Source of the DNA: Chloroflexi bacterium UBA2235 | Lineage (GTDB): Bacteria > Chloroflexota > UBA11872 > UBA12225 | DNA length: 6,750 nt | Reading direction: 5' to 3' | NCBI GenBank assembly: GCA_002347925.1 | Contig: DDYL01000002.1 | Coordinates: 1 to 6,750, forward strand | Part shown: in pieces, positions 5,578 to 6,750 of the stretch | Layout: each line of letters begins with the position of its first letter | Numbering within the stretch: the first letter of the stretch is position 1 | The notes under the pieces: model-generated | Seen by the model: only the letters and a program-made list of their open reading frames with translations | What the model was told of the DNA's origin: nothing | The model's database searches: none | Program-made: the position numbers and the translations under genes

Positions 5578-6750
5578 TCACCCGAGAGTTACTGGAGCCG
5601 CCAGATGCACCCCGAGTCGTCGACGCCAGGCGGGGTCACTATCCGGTGCGTCAGCGCGAAAATGAGCCCCACGGCTTTCTTGCCTTGACAGTGCCGCACG
5701 TGTCATCAGCCATCCTACCGTCAGGGCGTTCACGGTCTCAACGGCCCGTCGCGAGACGGGTGCGGGCCGGGACATCAGTCCCCACGACCCGATTGCACCC
5801 ATTGCACTGGCGAGACCGTCCGGCGTCCGGACGATCCCCGCGTGTTCCCAGAGCTGCCGTCGGGTCCCCCGCAAGACCGTCTCTCCCGGAGCAAGTCGCG
5901 GGGGGGCCGTAAGTTCGCTACCATCGCCTGCGAACAACCGGTCGATTGTCTCGACCTGCATGTCGGGCCCTTTATCAGGCTCGGCATGGTTCCCATCGCT
6001 CGAGATGGCGGTCGCTCGTGCACCTTGACCAAACGCCGAGGCCACGACCCGCTCCCCGAATACAACCGCCTCAAGCAAGGAATTGGAGGCTAGGCGGTTG
6101 GCACCGTGCACCCCCGTGGACGCGCATTCTCCAACGGCATAGAGACCCTGCACACTGGTCCTGCCGTCGGCATCCGTCCAGACGCCCCCGATCATGTAGT
6201 GTGCCGCCGGCGCTACCGGAATCATGTCACGCGTTATGTCAATTTTGTATCGTGTGCACACCCGGTTGATCGTCGGGAAATGGGTCCGAACCCGTTCCGG
6301 ATCAAGATGCGTGAGATCCAGCCACACATGCCCAGGCGCCCGGCCCTCACCGACCTCAGTCAGGATTGACCGGGCGACAATGTCCCGCGGCGCCAACTCG
6401 GCGCGCGGGTCATACCGGGTCATGAACCGTTCGCCGGAGGCGTTGCGCAACCACGCACCATCACCCCTGGTTGCCTCAGTGATGAGGAACCGCGGTGCGC
6501 CTGCCACTGCCAGGGCCGTCGGATGGAACTGGAAGAACTCGAGGTCACAAGCCACCGCGCCGGCCCGCACCGCCGCCGCCACGCCGTCCGCGGTGGCCAC
6601 CGGCGGATTTGTGGTCTGAGAGAAGAGGTACCCACCGCCACCCGTCGCAAGGACGGTATGGGATGCCTCGATCGTTCGCACGATACCCGTGCCGAGGTCT
6701 AGGATCCGCGCCCCATGGCACCGGAGCGTCCCTTCGTCCGGTCGTCCGGT
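5578..6750 (-). CDS. nadB: L-aspartate oxidase, C-terminal 390 residues (5' end beyond the window)
   Basis: NadB is the FAD enzyme that oxidises L-aspartate to iminoaspartate, which NadA condenses with dihydroxyacetone phosphate to quinolinate. The frame is open to the right edge, so the GTG at 6681 is internal and not the start. The FAD GxGxxG N terminus is outside. Numbered from the first visible codon, the fragment shows ATGGGG (35-40), FFQFHPTAL (72-80), LAPRDIVAR (119-127), HYMIGGV (184-190), VGECASTGVHGANRLASNSLLE (206-227) and a C-terminal helical domain with QESRGAHFRAD. H76, R122, H184 and R219 line up at a constant offset of 167-168 with E. coli His244, Arg290, His351 and Arg386, the substrate-site residues, so about 168 residues are missing. 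The call favours aspartate oxidase over fumarate reductase or succinate dehydrogenase flavoproteins because of the ESRG-containing C terminus and the adjacent nadC. It probably forms an operon with nadC. Confidence 0.95.
   Translation of the reverse strand, partial: TGRPDEGTLRCHGARILDLGTGIVRTIEASHTVLATGGGGYLFSQTTNPPVATADGVAAAVRAGAVACDLEFFQFHPTALAVAGAPRFLITEATRGDGAWLRNASGERFMTRYDPRAELAPRDIVARSILTEVGEGRAPGHVWLDLTHLDPERVRTHFPTINRVCTRYKIDITRDMIPVAPAAHYMIGGVWTDADGRTSVQGLYAVGECASTGVHGANRLASNSLLEAVVFGERVVASAFGQGARATAISSDGNHAEPDKGPDMQVETIDRLFAGDGSELTAPPRLAPGETVLRGTRRQLWEHAGIVRTPDGLASAMGAIGSWGLMSRPAPVSRRAVETVNALTVGWLMTRAALSRQESRGAHFRADAPDSDPAWRRRLGVHLAAPVTLG

Noticed and set aside
5502..5912. + strand reading frame of 136 codons opposite the nadB end
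   Set aside because: It is antisense to the conserved NadB C-terminal region and is rich in Arg, Pro and Ser, as expected for a shadow frame.
5578..6681. nadB starting at the GTG at 6681
   Set aside because: The frame stays open to the right edge, and alignment of the substrate-site residues shows about 168 residues missing, so this GTG is internal.
1..6750. CRISPR array, transposon ends, tRNA or rRNA genes
   Set aside because: I saw no regularly spaced repeats, no transposase-like protein, no long terminal inverted repeats and no tRNA-like cloverleaf on either strand.

Overview
This is a GC-rich (about 60% by eye) bacterial chromosomal segment with tightly packed housekeeping and metabolic genes. 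I see no insertion sequence, phage gene, CRISPR array, tRNA or rRNA. The gene content (a YabN-type methylase-MazG fusion, a lone MoxR ATPase, a nadB-nadC NAD module and a small uncharacterised protein) and the G/C-rich third codon positions would suit a member of Chloroflexota, perhaps Thermomicrobia-like. That placement is inference from family resemblance only and is tentative.

Layout. The left part (about 1-3945) is read on the + strand. It holds a possible 33-codon tail of an upstream gene (2-103), an acyl-CoA dehydrogenase of the glutaryl-CoA dehydrogenase type (111-1298), a MazG nucleotide pyrophosphohydrolase with an N-terminal tetrapyrrole-methylase-like domain (1282-2895), and a MoxR-family AAA+ ATPase (2989-3945). 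The first two full genes overlap by 17 bases. A 93-base leader precedes the ATPase. The right part is read on the - strand. In transcription order it holds nadB (L-aspartate oxidase, entering from beyond the right edge and ending at 5578), nadC (quinolinate phosphoribosyltransferase, 5503-4613) and a small conserved-looking protein of unknown function (4399-3998). The two halves converge at about 3946-3997, where several short overlapping inverted repeats probably serve as a terminator region.

How the genes work together. NadB oxidises aspartate to iminoaspartate and NadC turns quinolinate into nicotinate mononucleotide, so the right half is part of de novo NAD synthesis. NadA, the middle enzyme, is not visible and may lie beyond the right edge. 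The acyl-CoA dehydrogenase (FAD enzyme, probably lysine/tryptophan or aromatic degradation) and MazG (clearance of non-canonical NTPs) have no obvious shared pathway; their overlap indicates co-transcription, not joint function. MoxR ATPases usually sit beside DUF58 and von Willebrand factor A proteins, but none is present here.

The least explained items are the small 133-residue protein with paired dyads in its upstream region, the 7-bp perfect inverted repeat immediately upstream of nadC, and the orphan MoxR. I did not find convincing evidence of a new multi-gene system; most of the window is ordinary core metabolism.
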